Under the pieces are notes generated by a model. The model did not search any database and had not been told where the DNA came from. It saw only the letters and a list, made by a program, of their open reading frames with translations. Of a DNA stretch of 64,000 bases, positions 63,201-64,000 are shown piece by piece. The DNA is from Gorsachius magnificus (lineage: Eukaryota > Chordata > Aves > Pelecaniformes > Ardeidae): the NCBI GenBank assembly GCA_034008185.1, contig CM067086.1, positions 29,099,007-29,163,006 on the forward strand, given 5' to 3'. Each line of letters opens with the position of its first letter. The first letter of the stretch is position 1. The translations under genes and the position numbers were made by a program.

Positions 63201-63623
63201 CTTTAGAGATCAGAGAGTATACAGACACTTCTCAAGATTCAACTGATGATAAAAGGTCTTTCAAATGGCTGTACCATTTGATTCAGTTCAAATGATCCTG
63301 AAATTGAGCTTGCACAATCCCTGTACCCCCCTTTCCACATAAATTTAGCTTTAAGTATTTAACTTTTAATTTCTGAAGATAGCAATGCACTCACTTTGGT
63401 AAGTCGCTTTTGTATTGTCTGTCCTTGTTTCAGTCTGGAGAAGTAGTGGTAATAGAATGACACATAAGTCATGATGGATCTCTCATCTGGGTGGGGTACT
63501 GCCACATCTTCAGCATCAAGCAGTTTGCTGATTCCTAGTTCTTTCTCAGCAACATTGAAGGCATTGTTCAGGTTTTTGATGGGCTGGTCCTGCCGCAGTG
63601 AGCTATAGTGGATAAGATCAGGC
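102..63623 (-). CDS. SPTBN5: beta-V (beta-heavy) spectrin, central 38 exons; partial gene
   Basis: Giant beta-spectrin of the submembrane cytoskeleton; the family cross-links actin and pairs with alpha-spectrin, and mammalian beta-V is reported to bind myosin VIIa. The 38 exons total 6,774 nt. They run from the second half of CH domain 2, through the CH-repeat linker, into about 18-19 spectrin repeats of roughly 106 residues with heptad helices and conserved Trp. All introns are GT-AG and every junction keeps frame. Repeats continue beyond the point where conventional beta-spectrins end, which excludes SPTB and SPTBN1/2/4. The human gene encodes about 30 repeats in more than 60 exons, so this is roughly the middle 60 percent. 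The 5' exons lie beyond 64 kb and the 3' exons beyond position 1. Seen: open, phased exons and repeat pattern. Known: beta-V architecture. Inferred: orthology, not checked by alignment. Confidence 0.88.
224..1758 (-). other. SPTBN5: intron between w37 and w38
   Basis: 1.5 kb of AT-rich intronic sequence. I see no gene, RNA or clear repeat in it. Confidence 0.7.
1759..1872 (-). CDS. SPTBN5: SPTBN5 exon w37: repeat 19 A-B
   Basis: 114 nt, phase 0 at both ends; acceptor ccccctccag, donor GTAAGA. It encodes [20 protein letters not shown], then [15 protein letters not shown], with the standard DYGKD loop. Confidence 0.93.
2864..2978 (-). CDS. SPTBN5: SPTBN5 exon w36: repeat 18 end, repeat 19 A
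   Basis: 115 nt; acceptor cataaaag, consensus donor GTGAGT; one base in, phase 0 out. It encodes [20 protein letters not shown], then [15 protein letters not shown]. Confidence 0.9.
3577..3695 (-). CDS. SPTBN5: SPTBN5 exon w35: repeat 18, helix B to C
   Basis: 119 nt; acceptor ctttacag, consensus donor GTGAGT; phase 0 in, two bases of Lys out. It encodes [20 protein letters not shown], then [12 protein letters not shown]. Confidence 0.92.
3696..6405 (-). other. SPTBN5: intron between w34 and w35
   Basis: 2.7 kb. Slightly higher GC around 4.9-5.7 kb, but no recognisable repeat, RNA or coding segment. Confidence 0.7.
6406..6501 (-). CDS. SPTBN5: SPTBN5 exon w34: repeat 18 A-B loop and helix B
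   Basis: 96 nt, the smallest exon, phase 0 at both ends; acceptor ttccccag, donor GTAAGA. It encodes [20 protein letters not shown], then EFRGATSG, another GxDYEH-type loop. Confidence 0.9.
7119..7310 (-). CDS. SPTBN5: SPTBN5 exon w33: repeat 17 C, repeat 18 A
   Basis: 192 nt, phase 0 at both ends; donor GTAAAT. The acceptor is weak (tgaatgtgaag, preceded by a short TTCTTCTTC tract) but is the only nearby AG that keeps frame. It encodes [20 protein letters not shown], then [20 protein letters not shown] and [11 protein letters not shown]. Confidence 0.9.
7925..8080 (-). CDS. SPTBN5: SPTBN5 exon w32: repeat 17 A-B
   Basis: 156 nt, phase 0 at both ends; acceptor gctgcag, donor GTAACT. It encodes [20 protein letters not shown], then [19 protein letters not shown]. 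Confidence 0.93.
8081..12355 (-). other. SPTBN5: intron between w31 and w32
   Basis: 4.3 kb. Only short chance frames and a few homopolymers. I recognise no mobile element. w31 and w32 join in phase, so no exon appears to be missed. Confidence 0.7.
12356..12541 (-). CDS. SPTBN5: SPTBN5 exon w31: repeat 16 B-C, repeat 17 A
   Basis: 186 nt, phase 0 at both ends; acceptor gcctcctcag, donor GTAAGA. It encodes [20 protein letters not shown], then a full helix C ([20 protein letters not shown]). A conventional beta-spectrin lacks this third helix here, so beta-V-specific sequence starts at about this exon. Confidence 0.92.
13510..13614 (-). CDS. SPTBN5: SPTBN5 exon w30: repeat 16 A-B
   Basis: 105 nt, phase 0 at both ends; acceptor ttttatag, donor GTACAA. 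It encodes [19 protein letters not shown], then [16 protein letters not shown]. The [17 protein letters not shown] run is nearly the sequence I know from the tetramerisation repeat of conventional beta-spectrins. Confidence 0.93.
13875..14340 (-). mobile_element. ancient degenerate CR1 LINE fragment
   Basis: Read on the plus strand, this holds the antisense of a CR1 3' region. An AGAGGTCTAAGCCATCC-like stretch leads into CAGCCTCCCTGGGTAATTTA, TTCCAGTGCTTTG and later TCCTCTGGGTTTTCTCCA. These are the familiar CR1 words (dressed with many substitutions) in their usual order. No reading frame survives. It lies in the 11 kb intron, 260 bp upstream of w30. Boundaries are approximate. Confidence 0.7.
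15640..15900. other. unidentified GC-rich stretch in the 11 kb intron
   Basis: About 260 bp of Pro/Leu-codon-like GC-rich sequence (CTGGACAGCCCCCCGGCTCC, CCAAGCCCTGCCTGAGC) with abrupt edges against AT-rich flanks. It may be an old dispersed repeat. No family is recognised. Confidence 0.4.
19394..20887 (-). CDS. unrecognised intact 497-codon reading frame inside the 11 kb SPTBN5 intron
   Basis: The frame runs from ATG (context TTCAGAATGTCA, A at -3) to TAG. An in-frame TGA lies about 13 codons upstream of the ATG, and a possible acceptor (tgcatcgtttag) lies 17 nt before it, so an upstream non-coding exon is possible. The protein begins [12 protein letters not shown], is rich in Ser and Pro (with a PPPP run), and looks mostly disordered. 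There is no signal peptide, membrane segment or zinc-finger array. Two related SRLDV-x-L motifs occur. A more ordered, hydrophobic stretch follows near residue 375 ([30 protein letters not shown]), and the end is VVKISIPF. The nearest AATAAA downstream on this strand is about 1.5 kb away (17875-17880). It is on the SPTBN5 strand, but joining w29 at the acceptor just mentioned would read straight into a stop. It could be a nested single-coding-exon gene or a retrocopy. I recognise no family. Confidence 0.6.
   Translation of the reverse strand: MSCRNHRCKLSPATYVSTAEVMLSSSRMTPPPPFESAVRDRPFQKMPASAWHPPTGRSVAELAPGNASSPPSSVSSGAYCSRLDVVLAHTDRRKGFGSATHSVNPSDDPRGHGYGCSGTRSISASYKQYSEREKSVHCISPEKNDPLKLAVSLPSDVLPCKAPPSWTSRLDVDLSAIPAVSTLHSKNLHSSLEPCDSLPPQQGCSQGNVQIPDLHASMKLYISTCSLTIKPFQADSRGSSHAHSSLRMPQLEKVPETLAGLPTGSQKPKQGFPSGSSPALQITRFHVTSSKYPGLPQQQTVSRDIWLSPAVLTGRENSASGNEVTSKDLNPELIIFQNHPSSRPEFRKTPCDGLTPAHHKVSKITLILATPWTAMPIQVVREFRRNPSPTIFIKTHDSDIAGPPFHPVEIGAGLSLSVNPVCCSGLLSRHWARSALRPSQETCTLKSVCPDNLLTNIPAHAMSSTHRDTEGAWCPSIAVNIASFGSGRRVVKISIPF
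22873..23511 (+). CDS. doubtful 212-codon open frame opposite to SPTBN5
   Basis: ATG to TAA on the plus strand in the same 11 kb intron, starting about 2 kb from, and pointing away from, the 497-codon frame. The translation ([12 protein letters not shown] ... YYAAVVLQN) shows no domain, signal or repeat that I recognise. One frame this long could arise by chance in 64 kb, and overlapping minus-strand frames exist. It is listed only because of its length and its divergent position next to the larger frame. Confidence 0.2.
   Translation: MCFHQYSSALRQADVPGQLPFLHGTFPQCQLCVKTKLTRMDNTGVNHHDGGKRVIPERKAVHCIGLIRASSVVRFEAHPECSQLTEDLFVCILGYEEIRSLFFPPNSTYMFPGLNLSTNPLTAPTRHCGSSVIVGTVSEGEDIQHYKDTHFLQGKSSRKLQAYVSQRVKCHCMTQLRVSFPKDLVPVAKHQWKTELSTNGELLYYAAVVLQN
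24565..24714 (-). CDS. SPTBN5: SPTBN5 exon w29: repeat 15 C, repeat 16 A
   Basis: 150 nt, phase 0 at both ends; acceptor tgtgtccag, donor GTACGT. It encodes [19 protein letters not shown], then [12 protein letters not shown]. This resembles the opening of the conventional tetramerisation repeat. It continues in frame into w30 across the 11 kb intron. Confidence 0.9.
25915..26118 (-). CDS. SPTBN5: SPTBN5 exon w28: repeat 15, helices A and B
   Basis: 204 nt, phase 0 at both ends; acceptor ggctccag, donor GTAATT. It encodes [20 protein letters not shown], then [19 protein letters not shown]. It aligns by eye with conventional beta repeat 16. Confidence 0.93.
27620..27790 (+). mobile_element. 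ancient CR1 LINE fragment, sense on plus
   Basis: Degenerate CR1 3' coding/UTR sequence: AAGCTAAACATTAGGAAAAA, then TTTAATGCAATGGAACAAGT and GGGTAGACTAGACATGCATC follow the CR1 order (RRKxF.., WN.L.., short UTR). It lies in the intron between w27 and w28. Boundaries are approximate. Confidence 0.6.
28039..28079 (+). repeat. T-rich simple repeat with G spacers
   Basis: Runs of 5-12 T separated by single G, in the w27-w28 intron. Low-complexity sequence of no evident function. Confidence 0.85.
30202..30381 (-). CDS. SPTBN5: SPTBN5 exon w27: repeat 14 C, repeat 15 A
   Basis: 180 nt, phase 0 at both ends; acceptor ctatgcag, donor GTAAGG. It encodes [20 protein letters not shown], then [20 protein letters not shown] and LYQFQAH. 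Confidence 0.93.
31559..31669 (-). CDS. SPTBN5: SPTBN5 exon w26: repeat 14, helix B
   Basis: 111 nt, phase 0 at both ends; acceptor ccttctag, donor GTAAGG. It encodes [20 protein letters not shown], then [14 protein letters not shown]. This matches the conventional repeat 15 helix B by eye. Confidence 0.9.
33669..33783 (-). CDS. SPTBN5: SPTBN5 exon w25: repeat 13 end, repeat 14 start
   Basis: 115 nt; acceptor ccttgtag, donor GTAAAA; one base in, phase 0 out. It encodes [20 protein letters not shown], then [16 protein letters not shown]. It corresponds to the junction of conventional repeats 14 and 15. Confidence 0.92.
34502..34647 (-). CDS. SPTBN5: SPTBN5 exon w24: repeat 13, helices B and C
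   Basis: 146 nt; acceptor cttcaaaag, donor GTAGGA; phase 0 in, two bases out. It encodes [20 protein letters not shown], then [19 protein letters not shown]. The LADxLxNxGHS segment mirrors conventional beta repeat 14. Confidence 0.9.
35468..35600 (-). CDS. SPTBN5: SPTBN5 exon w23: repeat 13 start
   Basis: 133 nt; acceptor cgcaacag, consensus donor GTAAGT; one base in, phase 0 out. It encodes [20 protein letters not shown], then [12 protein letters not shown]. By eye it pairs with conventional beta repeat 14 (the first ankyrin-binding repeat), which has the same GxDYEHV loop. Confidence 0.93.
35601..37194 (-). other. SPTBN5: intron between w22 and w23
   Basis: 1.6 kb with a T-rich simple repeat near 35.85 kb and an A/T homopolymer pair near 36.83 kb. 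No gene or mobile element is seen. Confidence 0.7.
35847..35902 (+). repeat. T-rich / TTG simple repeat
   Basis: A short (TTG)n run, then GGTTTTTTTGG and a 14-base or longer T run, about 250 bp upstream of w23 in its intron. Confidence 0.8.
37195..37358 (-). CDS. SPTBN5: SPTBN5 exon w22: repeat 12, helices B and C
   Basis: 164 nt; acceptor ctctggcag, donor GTATAA; phase 0 in, two bases out. It encodes [20 protein letters not shown], then [17 protein letters not shown]. The helix C Trp is absent in this repeat. Confidence 0.9.
37974..38090 (-). CDS. SPTBN5: SPTBN5 exon w21: repeat 12, helix A
   Basis: 117 nt, phase 0 at both ends; acceptor aactgatag, donor GTATTT. It encodes [20 protein letters not shown], then [17 protein letters not shown] second plausible acceptor (tacttcag) lies 19 nt inside the exon but would break the frame, so the outer one is chosen. 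Confidence 0.9.
38853..40013 (-). mobile_element. CR1 LINE, 5'-truncated, partial reverse transcriptase frame intact
   Basis: Non-LTR retrotransposon in the intron between w20 and w21. An uninterrupted frame (stop at 38950-38952) enters the element inside reverse transcriptase. It keeps motif A (VDFSKAFD), motif B ([14 protein letters not shown]) and the catalytic FADD (39742-39753 approx.), then the thumb and C-terminal region ending EVLRDMV. Endonuclease and the front of the RT are absent, so it cannot move by itself. The low-coordinate end carries the CR1 3' UTR and the AGAATC..AGAATCAT-like terminal repeat. About 340 codons without a break suggest a young insertion. No target-site duplication is evident, as usual for CR1. 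Confidence 0.93.
40082..40282 (-). CDS. SPTBN5: SPTBN5 exon w20: repeat 11, second half
   Basis: 201 nt, phase 0 at both ends; acceptor cattcccag, donor GTACAA. It encodes [20 protein letters not shown], then [22 protein letters not shown]1 LINE begins about 70 bp past the donor. Confidence 0.93.
41531..41717 (-). CDS. SPTBN5: SPTBN5 exon w19: repeat 10 end, repeat 11 start
   Basis: 187 nt; acceptor acccctag, donor GTAACT; it completes an Arg codon and ends in phase 0. It encodes [20 protein letters not shown], then [20 protein letters not shown]. This matches by eye the conventional beta repeat with a LW(V/I).ERMPLA-type core. Confidence 0.93.
42289..42515 (-). CDS. SPTBN5: SPTBN5 exon w18: repeat 10
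   Basis: 227 nt; acceptor cctggcag, donor GTGAGG; phase 0 in, two bases out. It encodes [20 protein letters not shown], then [19 protein letters not shown], the B helix of repeat 10. Confidence 0.92.
43135..43225 (-). mobile_element. short CR1 3' tail
   Basis: About 90 bp in the intron between w17 and w18: three copies of TCATAGAA-type repeat followed by TTTTGGGTTGGAAGGGACCC, the terminal CR1 sequence seen on plus. No coding part remains; this is an extreme 5' truncation. Confidence 0.88.
43358..43522 (-). CDS. SPTBN5: SPTBN5 exon w17: repeat 9 helix C, repeat 10 start
   Basis: 165 nt, phase 0 at both ends; acceptor tttctccag, donor GTCAGG. It encodes [19 protein letters not shown], then [15 protein letters not shown]. 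The intron between w16 and w17 is only 92 bp, the shortest here. Confidence 0.92.
43615..43785 (-). CDS. SPTBN5: SPTBN5 exon w16: repeat 9, helices A and B
   Basis: 171 nt, phase 0 at both ends; acceptor tccataag, donor GTGAAG. It encodes [20 protein letters not shown], then [20 protein letters not shown]. Confidence 0.93.
44490..44589 (-). CDS. SPTBN5: SPTBN5 exon w15: repeat 8, helix C
   Basis: 100 nt; acceptor ttcttggtag, donor GTAAAA; one base in, phase 0 out. It encodes [20 protein letters not shown] with the conserved helix C Trp. The 2.2 kb intron before it holds a frameshifted CR1. Confidence 0.9.
44873..46083 (-). mobile_element. CR1 LINE, 5'-truncated and frameshifted
   Basis: In the intron between w14 and w15. 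The pol region is spread over three reading frames: 46080 down to about 45590 ([35 protein letters not shown]), about 45600 to 45200 ([14 protein letters not shown]), and 45245 to 44961 ([18 protein letters not shown]). At least two frameshifts therefore exist, one near a run of C at 45575-45590. The 3' end has the CR1 tail (TTTTGGGTTGGAAGGGACC on the plus strand, reading from TCATAGAATCATAGAAGG). It starts further upstream in RT than the other CR1 and belongs to a different subfamily. Confidence 0.92.
46780..46919 (-). CDS. SPTBN5: SPTBN5 exon w14: repeat 8, helix B
   Basis: 140 nt; acceptor aaatgcag; phase 0 in, two bases out. The 3' border reads CACGTGTGAGT, so two overlapping GT donors exist. 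Only the second (GTGAGT) joins w15 in frame as HFASHVIEERM. It encodes [20 protein letters not shown]. Confidence 0.88.
47774..48020 (-). CDS. SPTBN5: SPTBN5 exon w13: repeat 7 B-C and repeat 8 helix A
   Basis: 247 nt; acceptor ctgcaaag with an imperfect pyrimidine tract, donor GTATGT; it completes an Arg codon and ends in phase 0. It encodes [16 protein letters not shown], then [20 protein letters not shown]. Confidence 0.9.
48664..48951 (-). CDS. SPTBN5: SPTBN5 exon w12: repeat 6 helix C and repeat 7 A-B
   Basis: 288 nt; acceptor ctcttgtag, donor GTAGAG; one base in, two out. It encodes [20 protein letters not shown], then [15 protein letters not shown] and [17 protein letters not shown]. 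Confidence 0.92.
49607..49858 (-). CDS. SPTBN5: SPTBN5 exon w11: end of repeat 5 and most of repeat 6
   Basis: 252 nt; acceptor tctccaag, donor GTAAGG; it completes the Arg before [12 protein letters not shown] and ends with two bases of Ser. It encodes [19 protein letters not shown] and the B helix of repeat 6. Helix A lacks the usual Trp, so this repeat is diverged. Confidence 0.9.
50410..50940. other. GC-rich block in the w10-w11 intron
   Basis: About 530 bp far richer in G and C than the surrounding intron, dominated by CCC, CAGG and GGCC words with relatively few CpG. Two overlapping plus-strand frames of about 150 codons run through it, but the biased composition alone explains them. 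I see no splice-compatible spectrin sequence, no known repeat and no obvious tandem unit. Confidence 0.6.
51099..51229 (-). CDS. SPTBN5: SPTBN5 exon w10: repeat 5, helices B to C
   Basis: 131 nt; acceptor ctacttcag, donor GTAAAG; phase 0 in, two bases of Arg out. The translation runs from Ser-Phe-Leu-Met to Lys-Ile-Asn-Ser, including [13 protein letters not shown]. The exon was recognised from splice sites and phase fit between w9 and w11 and is short. Confidence 0.87.
51776..51928 (-). CDS. SPTBN5: SPTBN5 exon w9: end of repeat 4, start of repeat 5
   Basis: 153 nt, phase 0 at both ends; acceptor ttttacag, donor GTACCC. It encodes DRKKALEEM, then [19 protein letters not shown] with the helix A Trp. 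A 27-base A run (T on the coding strand) lies about 55 bp upstream of the acceptor. Confidence 0.9.
51984..52010 (+). repeat. homopolymer A27
   Basis: 27 consecutive A (T on the SPTBN5 coding strand) about 55 bp upstream of the w9 acceptor. The length suits a retroposon tail or a slipped pyrimidine tract. No retroposon body is evident beside it. Confidence 0.9.
52156..52347 (-). CDS. SPTBN5: SPTBN5 exon w8: repeat 4 insertion plus helix C
   Basis: 192 nt, phase 0 at both ends; acceptor cttaacag, weak donor GTATAA. The last third is a normal helix C ([15 protein letters not shown]). The first ~45 residues (Met-Val-Lys-Arg ... His-Phe-Leu-Pro-Glu-Asn) are rich in Ser, Thr and Pro and fit no spectrin helix. 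They sit in the B-C loop of repeat 4. Drosophila beta-heavy spectrin carries an SH3 domain around repeat 5; this insertion may be a remnant or an unrelated disordered loop. Confidence 0.85.
53513..53719 (-). CDS. SPTBN5: SPTBN5 exon w7: repeat 4, helices A and B
   Basis: 207 nt, phase 0 at both ends; acceptor ttccttcag, consensus donor GTAAGT. It encodes [19 protein letters not shown], then [19 protein letters not shown], a textbook spectrin repeat start. Confidence 0.94.
54827..55400 (+). mobile_element. solo LTR of an endogenous retrovirus
   Basis: 574 bp starting TGTCCTGGTTTCAGCTGG and ending GGGGTTAAACCATGACA, with TG..CA ends, flanked by GGGGG on both sides (54822-54826, 55401-55405), a likely 5 bp target-site duplication. 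A TATA-like TATATAAGC sits at 55081-55089 after a CCATATGACGCCATG stretch. The 3' part reads AAACTGTCTTTATCTCAACCC and ATTCTCTCCCCCATCCCA. I recognise this LTR type as common in bird genomes. No gag, pol or env sequence adjoins it, so it formed by LTR-LTR recombination. It is antisense to SPTBN5, in the intron between w6 and w7. Confidence 0.85.
55078..55090 (+). promoter_or_regulatory. TATA box of the solo LTR
   Basis: TATATAA on the plus strand, about 250 bp into the LTR, where an LTR promoter would place it. Transcription from it would run antisense across w6. Whether it is active cannot be told from sequence. Confidence 0.5.
55471..55671 (-). CDS. SPTBN5: SPTBN5 exon w6: repeat 3, second half
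   Basis: 201 nt, phase 0 at both ends; acceptor tctgctag, donor GTAAGC. It encodes helices B and C of repeat 3 ([16 protein letters not shown] and [20 protein letters not shown]). A solo LTR begins only 70 bp beyond its donor. Confidence 0.92.
56551..56704 (-). CDS. SPTBN5: SPTBN5 exon w5: repeat 3, first half
   Basis: 154 nt; acceptor gattcag, donor GTACCT; it completes an Arg codon and ends in phase 0. It encodes [20 protein letters not shown], with the conserved helix A Trp, then [16 protein letters not shown]. Confidence 0.93.
57147..57379 (-). CDS. SPTBN5: SPTBN5 exon w4: repeat 2 helices B and C
   Basis: 233 nt; acceptor tttgcag, donor GTAGGA; phase 0 in, two bases out. The [17 protein letters not shown] segment is the usual spectrin A-B loop motif (D-x-GK-x-L..V..LL-KH). 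Helix C follows ([17 protein letters not shown]). Confidence 0.92.
58756..58894 (-). CDS. SPTBN5: SPTBN5 exon w3: end of repeat 1, start of repeat 2
   Basis: 139 nt; acceptor tttgtag, donor GTAGAG. One leading base completes the Lys codon from w2; it ends in phase 0. It encodes helix C of repeat 1 ([15 protein letters not shown]) and helix A of repeat 2. Confidence 0.92.
59430..59490 (+). repeat. TA-rich low-complexity tract
   Basis: Alternating TA/AT sequence including ATATATACTATATATG and TCATATATATAAAATA, in the w2-w3 intron. Ordinary AT microsatellite decay. Confidence 0.8.
59941..60572 (-). CDS. SPTBN5: SPTBN5 exon w2: CH-repeat linker and most of repeat 1
   Basis: At 632 nt this is the longest exon here. 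Acceptor cccatcacag, donor GTGAGT; it starts in phase 0 and ends with two bases of a Lys codon. It encodes the linker helices after CH2, including the beta-spectrin hallmark [14 protein letters not shown], then LEKAEH and the first repeat ([20 protein letters not shown]). The 2.8 kb intron upstream lacks another in-frame spectrin segment. Confidence 0.95.
60573..63394 (-). other. SPTBN5: intron between w1 and w2
   Basis: 2.8 kb separating the CH2 exon from the linker/repeat 1 exon. Apart from the T-rich tract near 62.9 kb I see nothing in it. Phase and homology show no missing coding segment. Confidence 0.75.
62815..62946 (+). repeat. T-rich tract with imperfect short tandem units
   Basis: Homopolymer A/T, then about four imperfect 14-18 bp units of the form GGTTTTTCCCTAGGAG, then two long T runs, in the w1-w2 intron. 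It looks like slippage-generated sequence. Confidence 0.65.
63395..63623 (-). CDS. SPTBN5: SPTBN5 exon w1: C-terminal half of CH domain 2
   Basis: 229 nt; acceptor ttgcccag, donor GTGAGT. It starts with the last base of an Arg codon and ends in phase 0. It encodes the classic beta-spectrin CH2 signature: [10 protein letters not shown], then [20 protein letters not shown], then [21 protein letters not shown]. This is part of the F-actin-binding module. The upstream CH1/CH2 exons are outside the window. Confidence 0.95.
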
Positions 63624-64000
63624 CTGGGCAAGGAGAAGAACAGGGTGTGGAGGGGAAGAAAGATTTATGTTTGTCATAAATTCTTTCAGATTATAAACCA
63701 TACACTGTTTATTAGACTAAGGATTGTGACATTAATGCTGAAATTACTCTGTCTGACCCTTAGCTTCATTTAAGAGATTCACCCCTGGCCTACATGAGAG
63801 GAAGAAAATTGTCCCTTATGAAAGTGAAGTACCACTCCTGGCAAATCTCTGCGCCCTTCACTTATTTCTCCTCTTCACTGATGGGTGAAAACAAAAGCTC
63901 ACTAGAAAGGCAATTCTGAAAAGGGAGGTGACTCCCAGCTGGGGAAATTACAGGATGCTACCATGGCATCCTGACAGAAGATGCAGCAAACTGTTAATGG
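63624..64000 (-). other. SPTBN5: partial intron upstream of w1
   Basis: Intronic sequence 5' of the CH2 exon. The exons for CH1 and the first half of CH2 must lie beyond the right edge. Confidence 0.75.

Noticed and set aside
102..63623. Conventional beta-spectrin (SPTB, SPTBN1, SPTBN2, SPTBN4) or alpha-spectrin identity
   Set aside because: Conventional beta chains end at a partial 17th repeat and use several very long exons. Alpha chains lack CH domains. Here repeats continue and exons are finely split.
1..64000. tRNA, rRNA or microRNA genes
   Set aside because: None was recognised on either strand by cloverleaf boxes or conserved sequence. Hairpins were not folded computationally, so small RNAs cannot be excluded.

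Overview
This is vertebrate, almost certainly avian, nuclear DNA. It has an AT-rich intronic background with small GT-AG exons. It carries CR1 LINEs ending in the CR1-type TCATAGAA-like 3' repeat, and a solo LTR of a kind I recognise as widespread in birds. Nothing here is bacterial or operonic.

One large gene on the minus strand fills the window. I could join 38 exons (w1 at 63.6 kb to w38 at 0.1 kb, in transcription order). All have GT/AG borders, all junctions keep phase, and no stop interrupts them. Together they give 6,774 nt (2,257 complete codons). The product begins in the second calponin-homology (CH) domain of a beta-spectrin and runs through about 18-19 triple-helical spectrin repeats without reaching a C-terminus. 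A conventional beta-spectrin stops at a partial 17th repeat, so repeats continuing past that point, plus the finely divided exons, identify giant beta-V (beta-heavy) spectrin, SPTBN5. The first CH domain and promoter lie beyond the right edge. The remaining repeats and C-terminal region lie beyond the left edge.

Right part (64-47 kb): w1 to w13, encoding the end of the actin-binding domain and about the first seven repeats. Exon w8 carries an unusual insertion in repeat 4. A solo retroviral LTR sits 70 bp from w6, and a GC-rich block lies in the intron between w10 and w11. Middle (47-30 kb): w14 to w27, with two 5'-truncated CR1 elements (one with an intact partial reverse-transcriptase frame, one frameshifted) and a short CR1 tail. 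Left part (30-0 kb): w28 to w38. Between w29 and w30 lies an 11 kb intron that holds an unrecognised intact reading frame of 497 codons from its first ATG (19394-20887, minus strand). That is the most unexpected object in the window.

The repeats encoded by w23-w31 align by eye, repeat for repeat, with the ankyrin-binding and tetramerisation end of conventional beta-spectrins. The beta-V extension therefore seems to begin at w31. The 11 kb intron divides the repeat that corresponds to the conventional tetramerisation repeat.
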